A DNA stretch of 64,000 bases from Antedon bifida (lineage: Eukaryota > Echinodermata > Crinoidea > Comatulida > Antedonidae), in NCBI GenBank assembly GCA_963402885.1, contig OY727099.1, positions 3,894,001-3,958,000 of the forward strand, in the 5' to 3' direction. The first letter of the stretch is position 1, and every line of letters begins with the position of its first letter. Made by a program: the position numbers and the translations under genes. Below the pieces are notes generated by a model that had not been told where the DNA came from, did not search any database, and saw nothing but the letters and a program-made list of their open reading frames with translations. Below, in pieces: positions 1 to 13,500 of this stretch.

Positions 1-225
1 TCTGAATTATTTGGTCTACTGCTATAGTAATTGATTTTTCAACGATTTATGGCTATAGTTTTGTCAGCGACACTGCAAGGATATACCAGTAGTATACGCC
101 TCCGTGTAAAATGATTGTCAGACGTGTACGTGTGACGGCATGAGTGCGGTGCGAGGAAATAGGATGTTTTACATTGGCGTTTTCGATTGAAAACGTGGGG
201 GAAAATCAATTTCAACTTCTCCTTG

Positions 226-403
226 AAGCGTGGTTCCCACTAGGACGCAACGCAGCGACGTAAAGTTCAATATTCAAAGTTCTGTATTGCGTAATCACAA
301 GTGGGAACCGACGACGCAATAATGCTGCAAACATCGCAGGTTTGATTTCACGCAGGCGGGGGCAAACACAATTTACGTTGCGTCGCTAGTGGGAACCACG
401 CTT
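226..403 (-). mobile_element. MITE family A, long variant
   Basis: Bounded by inverted AAGCGTGGTTCCCACTAG / CTAGTGGGAACCACGCTT. The core has GTAATCACAAGTGGGAACCGACGACGCAA and GATTTCACGCAGGCGGGG. It lies in inverted orientation to the next copy. Confidence 0.8.
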
Positions 404-480
404 CATAAGCGACAGTTCGGATGGCGTCGTGATTGGTCAATTTACTTGCGGTGCGCTTACGTCATTGCGTCGCGTCTAAA

Positions 481-711
481 GGGTGGTTCCCACTAGCGAC
501 GCAACGTAACGAAAATTGTAAATTTGTAAGAAAATGCCCTTCCGATAATTGTGTTTTCCCCCGCCTACGTGAAATCAAATCTCCGATGTTTCCAGCACTG
601 TTGAGTCGTCGGTTCCCACTTGTGATTACGCAATACAGCACTTTGCGTCAAAACGTCGCTGTGTTGCGTTGCGCCGCTAGTGGGAACCACGCTTAAGTGG
701 GAACCAAGCGT
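481..711 (+). mobile_element. MITE family A, long variant
   Basis: GGTGGTTCCCACTAGCGACGCAACGTAACG opens it and CTAGTGGGAACCACGCTT ends it near 694, followed by a stub GTGGGAACCAAGC. The translated core (CPSDNCVFPRLREIK) recurs in other copies only because the DNA is repeated. Confidence 0.8.
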
Positions 712-2259
712 TATAATATTATTAATATAGCTTCAATTAGAACATTAAGCAACGTTTAACAACTCAACTTAAATAAGATAATGATGACAAACATGGTAAT
801 ATTGTTAATTAGTTTATCATAAACATCGTGTGTCACTATTTTTTAGACGAGCCTGACTAACGTTGAGTCACTAATTCTTAGATTAATTATTGTATTTTAC
901 CATGTACCTTTAATTTAACGCACTATGATCACGTGATACTATATTGATTACATTCTAACATTACAAGCTCGTTGAACCGCGTAACAGTATATCTTCATTT
1001 GTAAAAGAACAAGCAACCTGTTGATTACGTCACGTTGTTGTTTATTTTCGAAAAATAGGACGTAGAAACGCTACGACGACGAATTGCGATTGGTCCAATT
1101 ATCACTACGCTGAGGGTGGTTTCGACGAACTACTCACATGTTCTCAATGAGAATAAATAACAAGAATTATTTCTTACACAAAACGCCGCTCATCTGACGA
1201 TAACTACCGTCTACATAAATATCGATAAATAAAGAATAGGCCTACTAAATCAATCAACCAATCAATCAATACAGGCATCTCAATATTTATCAGCAAATGT
1301 TTTCATAGACTCTCTTTTCCCAGATGTTCTTTGGGGTGTGCGCATGCCCAGTCCGAGTTTCCAAATAGCCATTTAACTGTTTCCTAATGCTTCCGTTCTC
1401 TTGAATATAACTGCCTAAAGGAGCGGCGCGAAAATGTATAAAACGTGTGAAATTATGAAAAATAACTCTACGAAAGTCCAGAAAATTGGAGAGAATTCAG
1501 AAAAGAGAAATCAGATTTTTTTTTGAGAAAATCTTCACTTCATATAGATTGGTCTTATACTGATGCTCTTAATATAACAAACATTAGGACTCTCAAATCC
1601 AGACGTGAAACTATTTTTTTAAATTTTGGTAAATCACTCCTCCAATCCCAAAGATTATTTATACTCTACAGGTTGGTACTATATCACATACTATCAGTTT
1701 CGACCACCTGATGCGGATTCTCAATTTTTTTACTAACATTCTTCCAAATAATGAAAATAAACGTCGCTAAGGATAAAACATAGAACATAGAAAAAGTGTT
1801 TATAATTAGAATACCTTTTACCATATATGACACCTTTGTTGAATGATAGCGCGGAAACATAAAGTAGGCCTATAGCAACTATACACGATTAGAATGATTC
1901 ATATGTCATAAGTTCACGTTAATAATGTATAAACTTCTTTTTTTTTATTAGGAACGTTTTTGTCTGACAACATTAGTTCATTCTTGTTTATAAAGTGAAT
2001 AGTTGACATATGTACACGTGGACAGAACAGGCATATTGCAGAAAAATGATACTGAAACATAGACATATACTATATACATGGTTGTTATGTCATAAAGCCA
2101 TACGTTTAGTGGTAGGGCATTGATCGATTGTGCCCAGATATCACACTTAGTAAGATATTTTCCATAAAGTTTAAGTGTTTCACATTCAAGTCAATAATTT
2201 ATACATTTACATAGTTAAATAGAGAATGTTCAAACTTTAAAGATGTATTGTCCCTCAAA
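712..2259. other. No gene recognised
   Basis: AT-rich unique-looking sequence with an AATC tail near 1250 and a weak MITE-like trace at 1020-1130 (GCGATTGGTCCAATTATC). No exon with family similarity seen on either strand. Confidence 0.5.
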
Positions 2260-2540
2260 AACATGAAAAATAAAGATGAATAAAATCAGACTTTGAATAT
2301 ATTATTTTGTAGTTTTAATAAAGTTAAACACATTAATGTTTTCACTTATAACATGACAAAATAAATGGTTAAATTCAACCAAAAACCCATTGGCTGGCAG
2401 GCAATTTGACTATTTTTTGCTTTAAATTACAGTTTTTTCCGGTCAAATTTTTGGTCAAAGTGGATAACTATGAGGTAACATTAAAATGGCATATTTAACA
2501 AATAATTAAAAAGAATAATTTTTTCAGGGAGACAATATAT
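2260..2540 (+). repeat. Interspersed repeat family C
   Basis: Shares TTTGCTTTAAATTACAGTTTTT, TTTTTGGTCAAAG and ACATTAAAATGGCATATT in order with copies near 9.5, 38.5 and 60.6 kb. No terminal structure found. Confidence 0.6.
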
Positions 2541-2761
2541 CTTTAAGTTTATGTCTTCACTTAGCATGCAATTGGTAGATGCGGCGACATTATAATAAAC
2601 AATAATTAAATACACTTACAGTATTGGAAATCTAAATCTTGCTTGGATTGACTTATAAATCGAAAAAAAATGGGTTTCAATCTGAACAGTTTTTACAAAT
2701 AAAATGAAATTTCAATGCTCCAAATTTAGAACTAAATAAAGTCATATCAGATTCAGATTCA

Positions 2762-3035
2762 TTATTGGCTAATTCTCACAAAATTGATGAACTACTCACG
2801 GAATTGGTGACTGTCAAGAAATTGTTAAATTTTCGCGAAATTGGTGAATCTTCACAATATTAGTGAATTATCATGAAATTGGCGAGTTTTCACGAGAGTG
2901 ATGAATTGTCTCGAAATTGTTGAATTCTTACGAACTTGGTAAATTCTCACGCAATTTAGGAACTTCTCCAAAAATTGGTGAATTCACATTAGGCCTAAAT
3001 TGGAGAATTCTCGAGAAATTGGTGAATACTCTATA
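2762..3035 (+). repeat. Degenerate ~20 bp minisatellite
   Basis: At least twelve units of the form GAAATTGGTGAATTCTCAC, each varying by several bases and 17-22 bp long. Confidence 0.8.
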
Positions 3036-3581
3036 CTATACTTTACTATACTACATTTTTTTAATAATGACAAGCAGAATAAAGTTACAATATACTCTTT
3101 AGTATATTTTTGACGGACTATATTGTAAGAGTAAAAGCACCTTATTGTCAAGTCGACGCAAACAATTAAAAACACCCGTGAACCACAATAGCACATCAGT
3201 AATCCGCAATTTTTTTTCTAACTTAGCTTTTATTTTATTCAGTAAAAACGTATGCATATATATTATATGCATAGCGTAGAAATGTAATTCGTCTGAACAT
3301 TTGTTTTCTTCATGAACCTGTCTGACTTTTAATCTAGGCCTACTTCAAGTATCTTTATCAAAAACATATCGTCAATAAATTATTCTATCCCCCAGCTTTT
3401 TTCAGTTTTATTGGTTAATATTTATGTATTAAATTTGTAATAGTGTTCTCATGAACCTTTGACGTTCGGTTTATTTAAGGTATGTTAAATCATGTGATTC
3501 AAATACGTCATTCTAGTCATGGCTACATTTTTTTATGTATATTTTTGTTTGTCATCAGATTTTAGAACACGCCATTCTAAC

Positions 3582-3660
3582 CTATAAAAAAAGGCGACCA
3601 CTTCAGTATTGCATCGTTTTTTGTATTGTAGTAAATGGCGGTAATGGCTTAATGAACGCC
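3582..3660 (+). promoter_or_regulatory. Possible TATA promoter upstream of the receptor gene
   Basis: CTATAAAAAAAGGCGACCACTTCAGTATTGCATCG has a TATA box with a start-site-like TTCAGT about 25 bases later. The next ATG gives only a five-codon frame. A link to the receptor exons at 9.86 kb is conjecture. Confidence 0.2.
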
Positions 3661-4496
3661 GTAACAGCATTTGTCATTAGTGTTTACATACTGTAACGAC
3701 TTGATAGCTCTTTAACAGACCATTTCATACGAGAGGTTAAAAGAGCGCTATGTATTATGAAAGAAAATTGCTTGCATTGTGCATTACAAATACCTGTTCT
3801 CAAAAAGCAATCTAATTTTGATTGATTTAATTTTGAGCTTTCAGCGTTCATGGCCTTCTGTAGTGCAGAATCTACAGGTCTAAGTCCACAGTAAAAAATA
3901 CACGGTACCTTGATTTAGATTTGTATTAATTTGGTGGTGAATGAATGATTGATGAATTAATGGTTGATATTTTATTTATTTTATGTCTAGGCACACTGTC
4001 CTATCAGATAGGTGGTAATCCTTATATGTTGTGAACCAGGAACAATGACTATAAAAATGGAATAAAATAAGGAAAACGATTGTAAAAAAATAAACTCTCA
4101 CCTAATTTTACTAAAAAATAATTTTCAAAATCTGTATTCGAAATCAGATGAATTTAATTTCAACATGATCTTACAGATTTAGTTATTCAGTTTGATTAAA
4201 AACGTTTCTAATGATTTAAAAAATAATTTACAATAATTAATGTAAATATAACTTCGTCTTTAGGCACAATACTATGCATAATACTGCGGGGGTGTCCAAC
4301 CAAGGACTATACGTTTATAAGGATCAATAGCCTACCAATTGACTTAACATTTTACTAAATTCAATCGCATTTACTGAAAATAAAAAATTCCACCAACGCA
4401 AAGAAATTAATATTTTTAAAAGGAGATTTTATTAATCGTAATTGTATTTAGAAATCAATGTTGATGCCTTGCATATTAAAGCGCGTATTAAAATCT

Positions 4497-4874
4497 AAGC
4501 TACACAAGTTCACGTGAGCGTACAAAATATGTAAACTACACAAGTTGGGGTGCGCGTACAAAATATGTAAACTACACAAGTTGGGGTGCGCGTACAAAAT
4601 ATGTAAACTACACACGAGTTGACACGCGCGTACAAAATATGTAAACTACACAATACAAGTTGAAGTGCGCGTACAAAATATGTAAACTACACACGAGTTG
4701 ACACGCGCGTACAAAATATGTAAACTACACAATACAAGTTGAAGTGCGCGTACAAAATATGTAAACTACACACGAGTTGACACGCGCGTACAAAATATGT
4801 AAACTACACAATACAAGTTGAAGTGCGCGTACAAAATATGTAAACTACACACAAGTTGACGCACGCGTACAAAA
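4497..4874 (+). repeat. Tandem repeat with alternating 38 and 41 bp units
   Basis: Ten units share GCGTACAAAATATGTAAACT. The first are 36 bp (ACACAAGTTGGGGTGC). They then alternate as CACACGAGTTGACACGC (38 bp) and CACAATACAAGTTGAAGTGC (41 bp), making a ~79 bp higher-order period repeated three times. Confidence 0.88.
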
Positions 4875-7800
4875 TTCACAGTTTTCATATGTGTGATGAA
4901 GAAAATTATATCACACATTTTGAATATCGTTAGTGATTTATTTAATACATATACACACCTACGGGAATTCATAAAATGTGTTTAAAATTTTATGATAGTT
5001 GCTCTGTAAATGTCAACTATTTAATTTGTTTAAATTATGCCGTAGGGTCTCTGAACAACCCGTGTGGAAAATGTATTCTGCGCTAAAGGGTACCTACAAC
5101 CCACTGCAAACATTGAACGTTCCGCACCTCTCTGCTTCAAATTCAAACAGACAGCAGACACTAAGTGATTAAACACTCATTTTAAATTAGGGAAGCCCTG
5201 AGGTAAATCTACAACCCACACACCAAAAAAAGTACCATTGTTTCCTATGTGACCCTTGAAGAGATAAAGGAGCACTGCAATGGTCACGTGATATAAGGCG
5301 GAGGTCCTTTTACCAATATAACATCCTATCCTAATTTTATCATTGAAAAAACTTAAAAAAAAAAGATTTATTATTTTTATTTTTATTTATGTATGTCTAA
5401 CTGTTCCCACTCGACAGACCTTTAGTTCACTGTTGGTATTCCCTGTCTCCTGTTTCTCGGTTATTGTTGTTGAATATAATTTTTTTATTACGGATATGAA
5501 TATTGTCATTAGGTCAGGTAGTAAGCTTAGTTGAATAGATTTATCCTACTAAACGTTTTTTATTGATTTTTTTTTTATATTTCACTGATTTTATACATTT
5601 ACACGTCAACGACTTTCTATATTATAATTGTGAGATTTTAAAAACATACATAGTGATTAGTACATTGGCGCCACGATTCTCAATAGTATACCAACAAAAA
5701 GCCATCAGTCCAATTTTCAATCGTTTATTATTACCGGGTTTATTACAATAATCATTATGTATTATTATCTAATCAAAAATCAATAGGCCTCAATTCATTT
5801 TGTATTGTTCACATTCAGCGCTAACTGCAAGAGGCAAAACAGCGATAACACGCATGCGTATGTTATGTCCAGCTTTAATGTAGGATCGCGGGTTGGTAGG
5901 ACATCCGGGTTGGTCCGCTCCTTAATGTTGGGAAAAAAATAGTGCAAAAGAAGGATCAACATTAAGTTAAGCAAACGTTGTCCCTTAATTGATCCAGCCG
6001 ATTTGTATAGTGTAGAAACTTAGCCAATGTGCTAGAGATGTTGTAGTCGACAGACAAGAAACAGCAGATGCTGATTATTTACACAATACCATGCGAGAAC
6101 CGGGTGCTGACGTCAGTATTTATGTTTCATTTTAGTTAATGAATTCGCTTAATTAGAGCACATTATTCTCTCATGATTTGAAATTTGGACACTTCTCCTT
6201 TCAAGAGCTTACATAAAAAAGAAGTAAGAATTGTCTATATATATACGCTGTTCCGTAATTATTGACAATAATAGTCTCCACATGATTCCACTACAAAAAT
6301 TAGAACCTATTGTGCTATAAAAAAAGATTTAAAAACACTGATTTTTAAATGGTTTCGTTATTACGTTCAAGATAGAAGTTAGGTTTCAAATTTAATTTTC
6401 TGCCAAAGATATTACTGAAAAGTTTCTATTTTGTGGCAGAAAAAATAGGGAATCGTTTCCAATTGTGATGCCGTGGGTTTGGGGAGTAAGCTGTCTTTCC
6501 CCAGTTTCCAGTTAAGTTTGAGGAGGAAAATAAATACCTTTACCTTTATTATTATTTATATATTTCAAATGACGGTGGTCCATTCAACCAAAATAAAGAA
6601 AGTGTAAACAATTTTAAAAACTTCCATTAAAAACGTTATTCGAAGGAGTAATACGTTTGTAACGATGGCGTTAAAAAAATGAAATCTTGTAATCTCCGCC
6701 CCGAGACTGCCTCGTCTCAGAATTACTCTCTTTACGTGGGTCCATGCCTGGGGCTGCAGATTGCAGAAAAAAAACCAAAACGTGTTGGTTCTTTATTATA
6801 ATACGTTATCCCACGCAACCCAATCTTTAATGGGCAAATTGGATTGATTTTCTAACCTGTAATTTGTACTTTTTGCGTCTAAAAATAAATTAATCGAAAG
6901 CCCTTAGACGTCCTCAGCAAAAGAAGACACGAACGCTCCCAATTGCCACAGACAAGATATATATATATATAACCACACCTTCGATTTTGGCGCTGAAGAT
7001 CACGTTTAAAAGAATTTGATTATTGAAGATTACACTTTTTTTTTATTCCGTTTATTATTATTAGGGCCTAATTATTTTTTGTTTAAAGTTGTATCGTCCT
7101 AGATCTGCCATGCAAACACTTTAGTTTATCACCAGGAGACTATTTTTTTTTAAATACACAGTTTTCAAAATTAAGAAAAAATCATGAATGTGCTGAGCTT
7201 TCGGAGTGTTTAAATGATGTAGGTGACAGTACCTTTAGGCCCATCTTGGCCAGACTAAAATCTGCTTTAAAAATGATCAATTGATTCTGTGCTTGGGAAA
7301 CATACCACAATCATACCTACATTTTGTTTAGGCCTATTGTGTGAATCAATTCTGAGTTCCGCTACGAGCATATCAACTTACCATTGTTGGGTAAAATAAC
7401 TAAACAGGCTCTCAATAAAAATATATTTCTAGGCGACGCTTTAAAGTTTCAATGCAAATTCGATCGATATAATATTACTGTAATCACCAAACATTTAAAC
7501 ATAACAATGCCGAAGAAAAGTATCTATAATCTCAAATATTTGTCTTGATTATAATATTCGATTTTTATATTTTCATTTTTTTTCGTTGACTCGCGTTGTT
7601 ATCTCATTAATACGGTACTGAAAAACTCTGGAAACAAAAATTATAAAATGAACAATTAATCAAATGTTTCGTTTACACGCTTTATATTTCTCAGTAATTG
7701 TAAAATGTGGAAAAACTGACATTATTAAAAAATAAACACTCTTTTACATAATTGTATTCGTTTACACGCTCGACGATCTTTAAGTAAATAATCCTCAAAT

Positions 7801-9479
7801 TATTGTGTTAAATCTCCATGGTTAAATCTAGTTCAGTCTCGCTTTCACAGTCAATGACCTAAATCACGCAACGTCCATAAATATTAATATATATAGTTAT
7901 AATTTGTTTGACTACGACAAAATCAAGCTGGAGTCGAGATTGCCTCCAGCTGGCGTCTAGCCTCGACCAAAGACAACCGGGATTTTTTTCTGGGCCTATT
8001 TACTTTACGAAATGACAAACCTATCTTCGTTATTAACGTTTATTGAACAATTATAACTCACGCGATGGTTGGTAAGTAGACCTTATGGTATATTTTTAGT
8101 GACCGCTATTTCACGTCATTTGTCAGTCAGCTAATTAACAGGGGCCATGACCGTCTCACTAATTATGCATTATCTCTCTAATTACTCTCGTTCCCGGGTG
8201 ATAGTATATTTTCCGAGACAAATCGATTGGCTGAGTAATTTTGTCCGGTTCGCTTCCTGATAAAATTGATCAGGTAAAAATGGTATTTTCCAGAATGATC
8301 GTAAAATAAAACAAATGTTATACTTGGTATGACCATTAAAGTAGCGTTCATGTTCCCAACCAGTTATCCATTCGTAGAAAGTACCGATGAAGAAGTCAAT
8401 CTGTGGCGACTTTAATTGACTCAAGAGACATGCTTACTTCGGTCTTAAGGAATTTTGAATAATTATTTTGTTAGCAATTTTACGATATACATTTATTTAA
8501 AATGTCGAAGTTACGTTTGTATAACTTTGTGTATTATAATATTCACTCGATTCTGTAGATGTCACTAGCTAGAGTATAACTGACTGTCGCAAGTCATCAT
8601 TGTGATAAGATCATCAGTATTAGATAATTTATCTTCGTCCGTTTGCGTTTAAAAAATGTATTGACAAAATGTTTCCAATCTTGGAAGATAGACAATATAG
8701 CAACGATATGATACTGTTAAAAAGATTACCATCATGATATCATGAAAACGAGATTGTTTTCGTTTATGACAGAAATATATACATTCAATTTATGCATTGT
8801 GTAAAAATGCGATATTATTATATTATGAATAACTGCCAATTATGACATGGTATTTGAGGGTTTTTGATTGATTAATGTATTCTTCATCATTAAATAAAAT
8901 GTTGCCATATAAGGAAGTAATGATATAACAACAAAATTTAAATGTTTAAAGTTGTTTCTCCTTTCATTCATACATTATAACACTGACGATGACGTCATAG
9001 AAAGTGTTTCCCTGAATGTTTATTCGTGCTAACAAATTTAAACGTGTTAATAAAAATGTTAGTGTTGCTATCCAGTAATGGCAAAGTACTTGTAGTACAC
9101 TAATACATTGACTTCCTGTGCGTATTTTTAATGACATGTGATTTGCTGAAATCTCAAAAGGCTTTTGTGTTTTAGACTTGTCTGCGAACTCTGCCATTAA
9201 AACATCCACCCACAATGCAAATATAGTTTCTGCAAACATATTAAATCTGTCAATACGATGACCTGTCCCTATGTACTTAAAATAGGCTTTTATACATACT
9301 TTTTATGGTTAATAAACATGTTTTATTATCTTGCTTTTGAATTTGCATGACTTGATTTATTTTTATTTCTATGGCACGTTTCCTTTGTCAATGTATACTT
9401 CAATTATCAATTGGTCTGTTTATAATGCATTTAATAAAGTTCCGCAACAAGAAATCCCTGAAATATGAAATAATATGAT
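4875..9479. other. No gene recognised; probable 5' region of the receptor gene
   Basis: AT-rich sequence with retroelement-like tails at 3950-4080 and 6440-6640 and a (TA)n run at 6956. The first receptor exon should be in or left of this stretch, but no ATG-bearing exon with a matching phase could be picked with confidence. Confidence 0.5.
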
Positions 9480-9835
9480 AATTTTACCTTTAAAATAAAA
9501 AGGCAAAATAAATAATCAAATGTAACCAAAACTTCGCAATTTGGTAATTTATTGGACTTCCTGTTTTTTTCACCTTAAATCATTGTGATCCAATGTTCAG
9601 TCAAAGTAAATAACCTTTGTGACATTAAAATGGCATATTCGATACATTTTTTTTACAGTATAAATTTACCGAAAACCAGTTGTCTGGCAGAAAGTGTGCT
9701 TCCGGCTTTAATTTTTTCTTTACTTCAAATTACGCGTTTTCTGATAATTTGTATATAGTTTTGGATCAAGTATTCAATAAAAACAATTATTTTTAAACAT
9801 TAGTATTTTCAGAGGAACAACCTTAACTGACCAGT
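9480..9835 (+). repeat. Interspersed repeat family C, two diverged units
   Basis: TTCAGTCAAAGTAAATAACC, GTGACATTAAAATGGCATATTC, then a second unit with TGTCTGGCAGAAAG and TTCAAATTACGCGTTTTCTG. It ends just before receptor exon 9859. Confidence 0.5.
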
Positions 9836-9858
9836 TGTATTTCGTTTCTGTCTTACAG

Positions 9859-10562
9859 CTTCGGTTGTGCTGTTGATGTTAGTTACACTGGTGAAGTCTG
9901 AAGATTGTCTACATATGCGGGACGAATGTCTTGGTGATTTGGAGTGTGGTTTTGCTCTTGAAGAGACCCCTAAACCAGACGTGTGTGGTGACGCCGGTAA
10001 GTTAAAGGAACTCGAGTTGGTGCATTAGCAGAGTTAACGACATTCCACTCTTTGATGTTTAAATTGATAGTTATCCAATTCATCTTGAAAACCACAATTA
10101 TGACCATGAGAAACAAAGACGATTTTTTTATTCCAGTAAAAGTCGATACACATCCTTACTTCTTTGCATAATGCTTAGTTCCAACTAGAGGCACAACATA
10201 AGGATGTAACGCAACGTAAGTGAGTTGACTAATCACAAGCGATGGAGTATTTGAACTGTCGCTTGCCATTGGTCAACACGCTTGCGTTGCGTTTATGTCC
10301 TTGCGTTACGTCCTAGTGGGAACCAAGCTTAACTAATGGTTTACGATGATGACCCTCACTCGACTGTGCTGACAATGTTCCTGTTGTAATCATTATTTAG
10401 GCTCACCATGCCAAATACCAGAATTACAAAAAATGTTTTGTGTTCAAATGTTGGAGATGTTGAGAAGAAACTATCACCTTAACGAATGCACATGCGACCC
10501 AGACAGCACTGAATGCCGCCAATTCCAGAATTTAGTAACAAGACATCCATGTGAGGTTGGAG
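9859..10562 (+). CDS. GFRA-like exons 1-2: signal peptide and first GDNF/GAS1 module
   Basis: Exons 9859-9996 and 10401-10562. After the hydrophobic leader the sequence has CLHMRDEC, then ECGF and VCGD. The second exon carries a CQIPELQ start, FCVQMLEML and the paired NECTCDP motif, closing with HPCEV. The order of cysteines and the CxC pair is typical of a GDNF-receptor module. The first exon begins with two bases of a split codon, so the true start codon is upstream; the internal ATG codons would cut the signal peptide. Confidence 0.82.
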
Positions 10563-13500
10563 GTGAGTTTATCAGTGCCTCTAAAACCTGGAGAATTCAT
10601 TCCAGCGAAAGGCAAACGTTGACTAGTGCGCATGCGTATTTTTTTTTGTGACGTGAACAATTTTGCAACGAATCAAATATCTGGATTGTTCGATTCGCGC
10701 GCGAATGTATTCGCCTAGTGGAACATTGCATAACTAATACCACGTTTGGACCAATATGTATATTACTGTTTCATACAAGTTGACAAGTTTTAATTCTTTT
10801 ATTTTTAGAAATAAATATTGGAAATCATGTGTCTTTATCAAGTTTTTAATGAAAATTAAAAATGTCGATTATCGGTACACTACATATCTTATTTGAAGTA
10901 TGATATCATAGGACGTACACGTGTTTCACATGTGAATCCTGTTGCAAAGACCTTAACGTAACTCTTAACTAGCATTCCATGGCACAGGCACCACATAATA
11001 TGATACACATGAGATGTTGTATTGTGGAAATTGCTTATGTTACTGGACAAATAATGTATATCTCACTGAAAATCGGGTACAATGTATTCAGTATTATTTT
11101 AGTCAATACCGTACAATTCCTATTCAGTGTTCTGATAAAAGCAATTTACTGCATCATAATCGTTTCTACCAGATATAATTAATGAATAACACGTTTCTTA
11201 TAAATCCATAGATGGAGCATTTATAAATCCTACGCCTGATGATACCATTATAACTGATGATTACTCAAGTTACTCGTGTAAGTTTTCAGCTGAGCATGCA
11301 GTATCTCGTTCTCTGACGAGATATAGTGCGACAGTATTTAGGGTTAGGTTAAGTAATATTTAGATATTAGGGGCATTTTGCCGTCAATAGACACGATACT
11401 GCAGTATATGACATTGTCACTAATATATGATACCGTACGAGAGTCGGCTGGTAAGTTTTGATTTTTTTCAAAAATCTATAACCATAATGATGAGAGCAAA
11501 AGGCCAAATGACCCGAAAAGCCATACCGCGACCACAAAAGGATTAAATATGTACACAAATTAGGCCTACGCTGCGTATGCGATAACTGCATTCGTGACAT
11601 TCGCTATAAACAAGTTTCATCACTAAATAACCCTATAATTCTTTCAAGTAAACCATTTTTGTATAATTATCGATCCTTAATGTGGAGCTTTCAATTCATA
11701 GACGAAAAAATACGATGTTAACAGACTGTGACGGACGTGAACGTGCCATCCGTCGTGTTGTTAACTGTATTTAGGTTTTGAGAGACAAACGACTGCTAGA
11801 CTCCTGGCATAAGACCATGTGCACATGGGCTCTCGGCGACGTGTATGTTGTTTGAGTAGGTTCGGTAACCAGACAGAGTCTGAAATTAGTGTCTTAAAGG
11901 AAATGCTTAACCTGAAAAACTTGACCTAAAAAGATGGCTTCTTAAAATGATGTGCTTAAATTGTACAAATACAATTAATTAATTAATTGATAGTACAGTA
12001 CATTTTACCTGTATCTTATTGTTTGAAGGTGTGCATGGCGAAATCAAATGTTGATATAAAGTTTGCGGTACACCACGTATATTAGTTCTGAAAATAGTCT
12101 GAAAAATACAAATTTAGGCCTACCGTGATTTAATTCTGCTTAGGTTTTCATTGGGTAAAAGTTTCAGAATGACGTTACACGCTGCGCTATGGAGCACTCC
12201 GATGTAGGTTCAATGGAGTATTAATTGAATAGCATGTGACCAAAAATCATCCAATCAAATGACAAGGTGCTATATAGGCCTTTCTTTCTTTTCTAATACG
12301 GTATAAAATAATGAAGGAAATTTGAGCCCTCGAATAAAAAAAATACATACAGGAGTACTGGAACAATTTATCATCCGTGTGTTCCAATTCAATTTAGTTT
12401 ATCAAACTCAATGCAACTGCATTACTAAACGCGATTCCGTCTAAAAATAATTTCCTCAATTATTCCAGCTTCTTTATCAGAAGTCGAACCCGGAAAACAA
12501 GAAAATACAGATGTTGACATGGATCCAATATCGAAAGTAATAAGTAAGTTGAAATTTATACTCCAGCTTGGCAATGTTAATTGCCATGTCCTTTTAACAG
12601 AGAATGATTTAAGGTCCGTTCACACTGAACATTGTGAACGATTTAAATAGAATTTAACCATTGCCCATCCTTCTCCACATCGCAGTACATAGGCGTATTG
12701 TACTTCAATTGTATTCATATTTACACTTTTTTCCGATTACTAACATCCATATGGGTGGATACTATATAACCCAGTTATTATCTCTTAAAGACGGCATGAC
12801 CTGCATCTTGTACTTTGCATTGTGAGCCATAGACAGAGAGACTTAATAGCGTGTACGACATTTCTTATGTCGTTATAAGTTGACTAAGATAAGTAATGTA
12901 TTTTGAAAGCTTTTTAATTTTTTACTGAATAACGTCCATTTCGTCTTAATTTTTTGCTGTGTCTAGTATTAGTAACTAAACCCAATGACGTGAAATCTTC
13001 AAGTGACTCATTAGCATCAATATCATCGGAGGTATCATACGATTCAGACTTTAGCTGTAAGTAGCATCTGTCATTCAAGCTTAATTCTGCGGTGGATCCA
13101 GCAGTGCGCGAACGATGTGAAAGGGTTAAAAAACTGATATTTATTAGCCCCCGCAAGCGTAACTGAAATTTTGGAAATTCGGATTAAGCTCTACGGACTC
13201 GTGGAAGCCAGCAGTGAAGATCAGCTGTTCTGCTTTCCCAGTTAAAATCCCTTTTGTATTAAAAAAACTAAACGAACAATCACACATACAATTAAGTAAA
13301 TACTATTTCACTTAAGTCAATATACATATTTAAGAATTTCACTTCAGTTTGAACGTTCTTTTTCTACTCGGAGACTCCGGCAATTTAATTTATAACTTTT
13401 TTATTTATTTTTTTGGTGAAAATTATAAAGATGTGGAAATCTGCCACCTATCCGATATTCGACTCGACGCAACCTTCTGCTTGCTATGTACTAAGCATTA

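Noticed and set aside
433..696. Open frames inside MITE A copies (also 19902-20150, 21202-21489)
   Set aside because: Similar peptides recur only because the DNA is a repeat; some lie on opposite strands and all cross the element ends.
4497..4874. CRISPR-like regular repeats
   Set aside because: Spacers are themselves repeated and the genome is eukaryotic; it is a tandem satellite.
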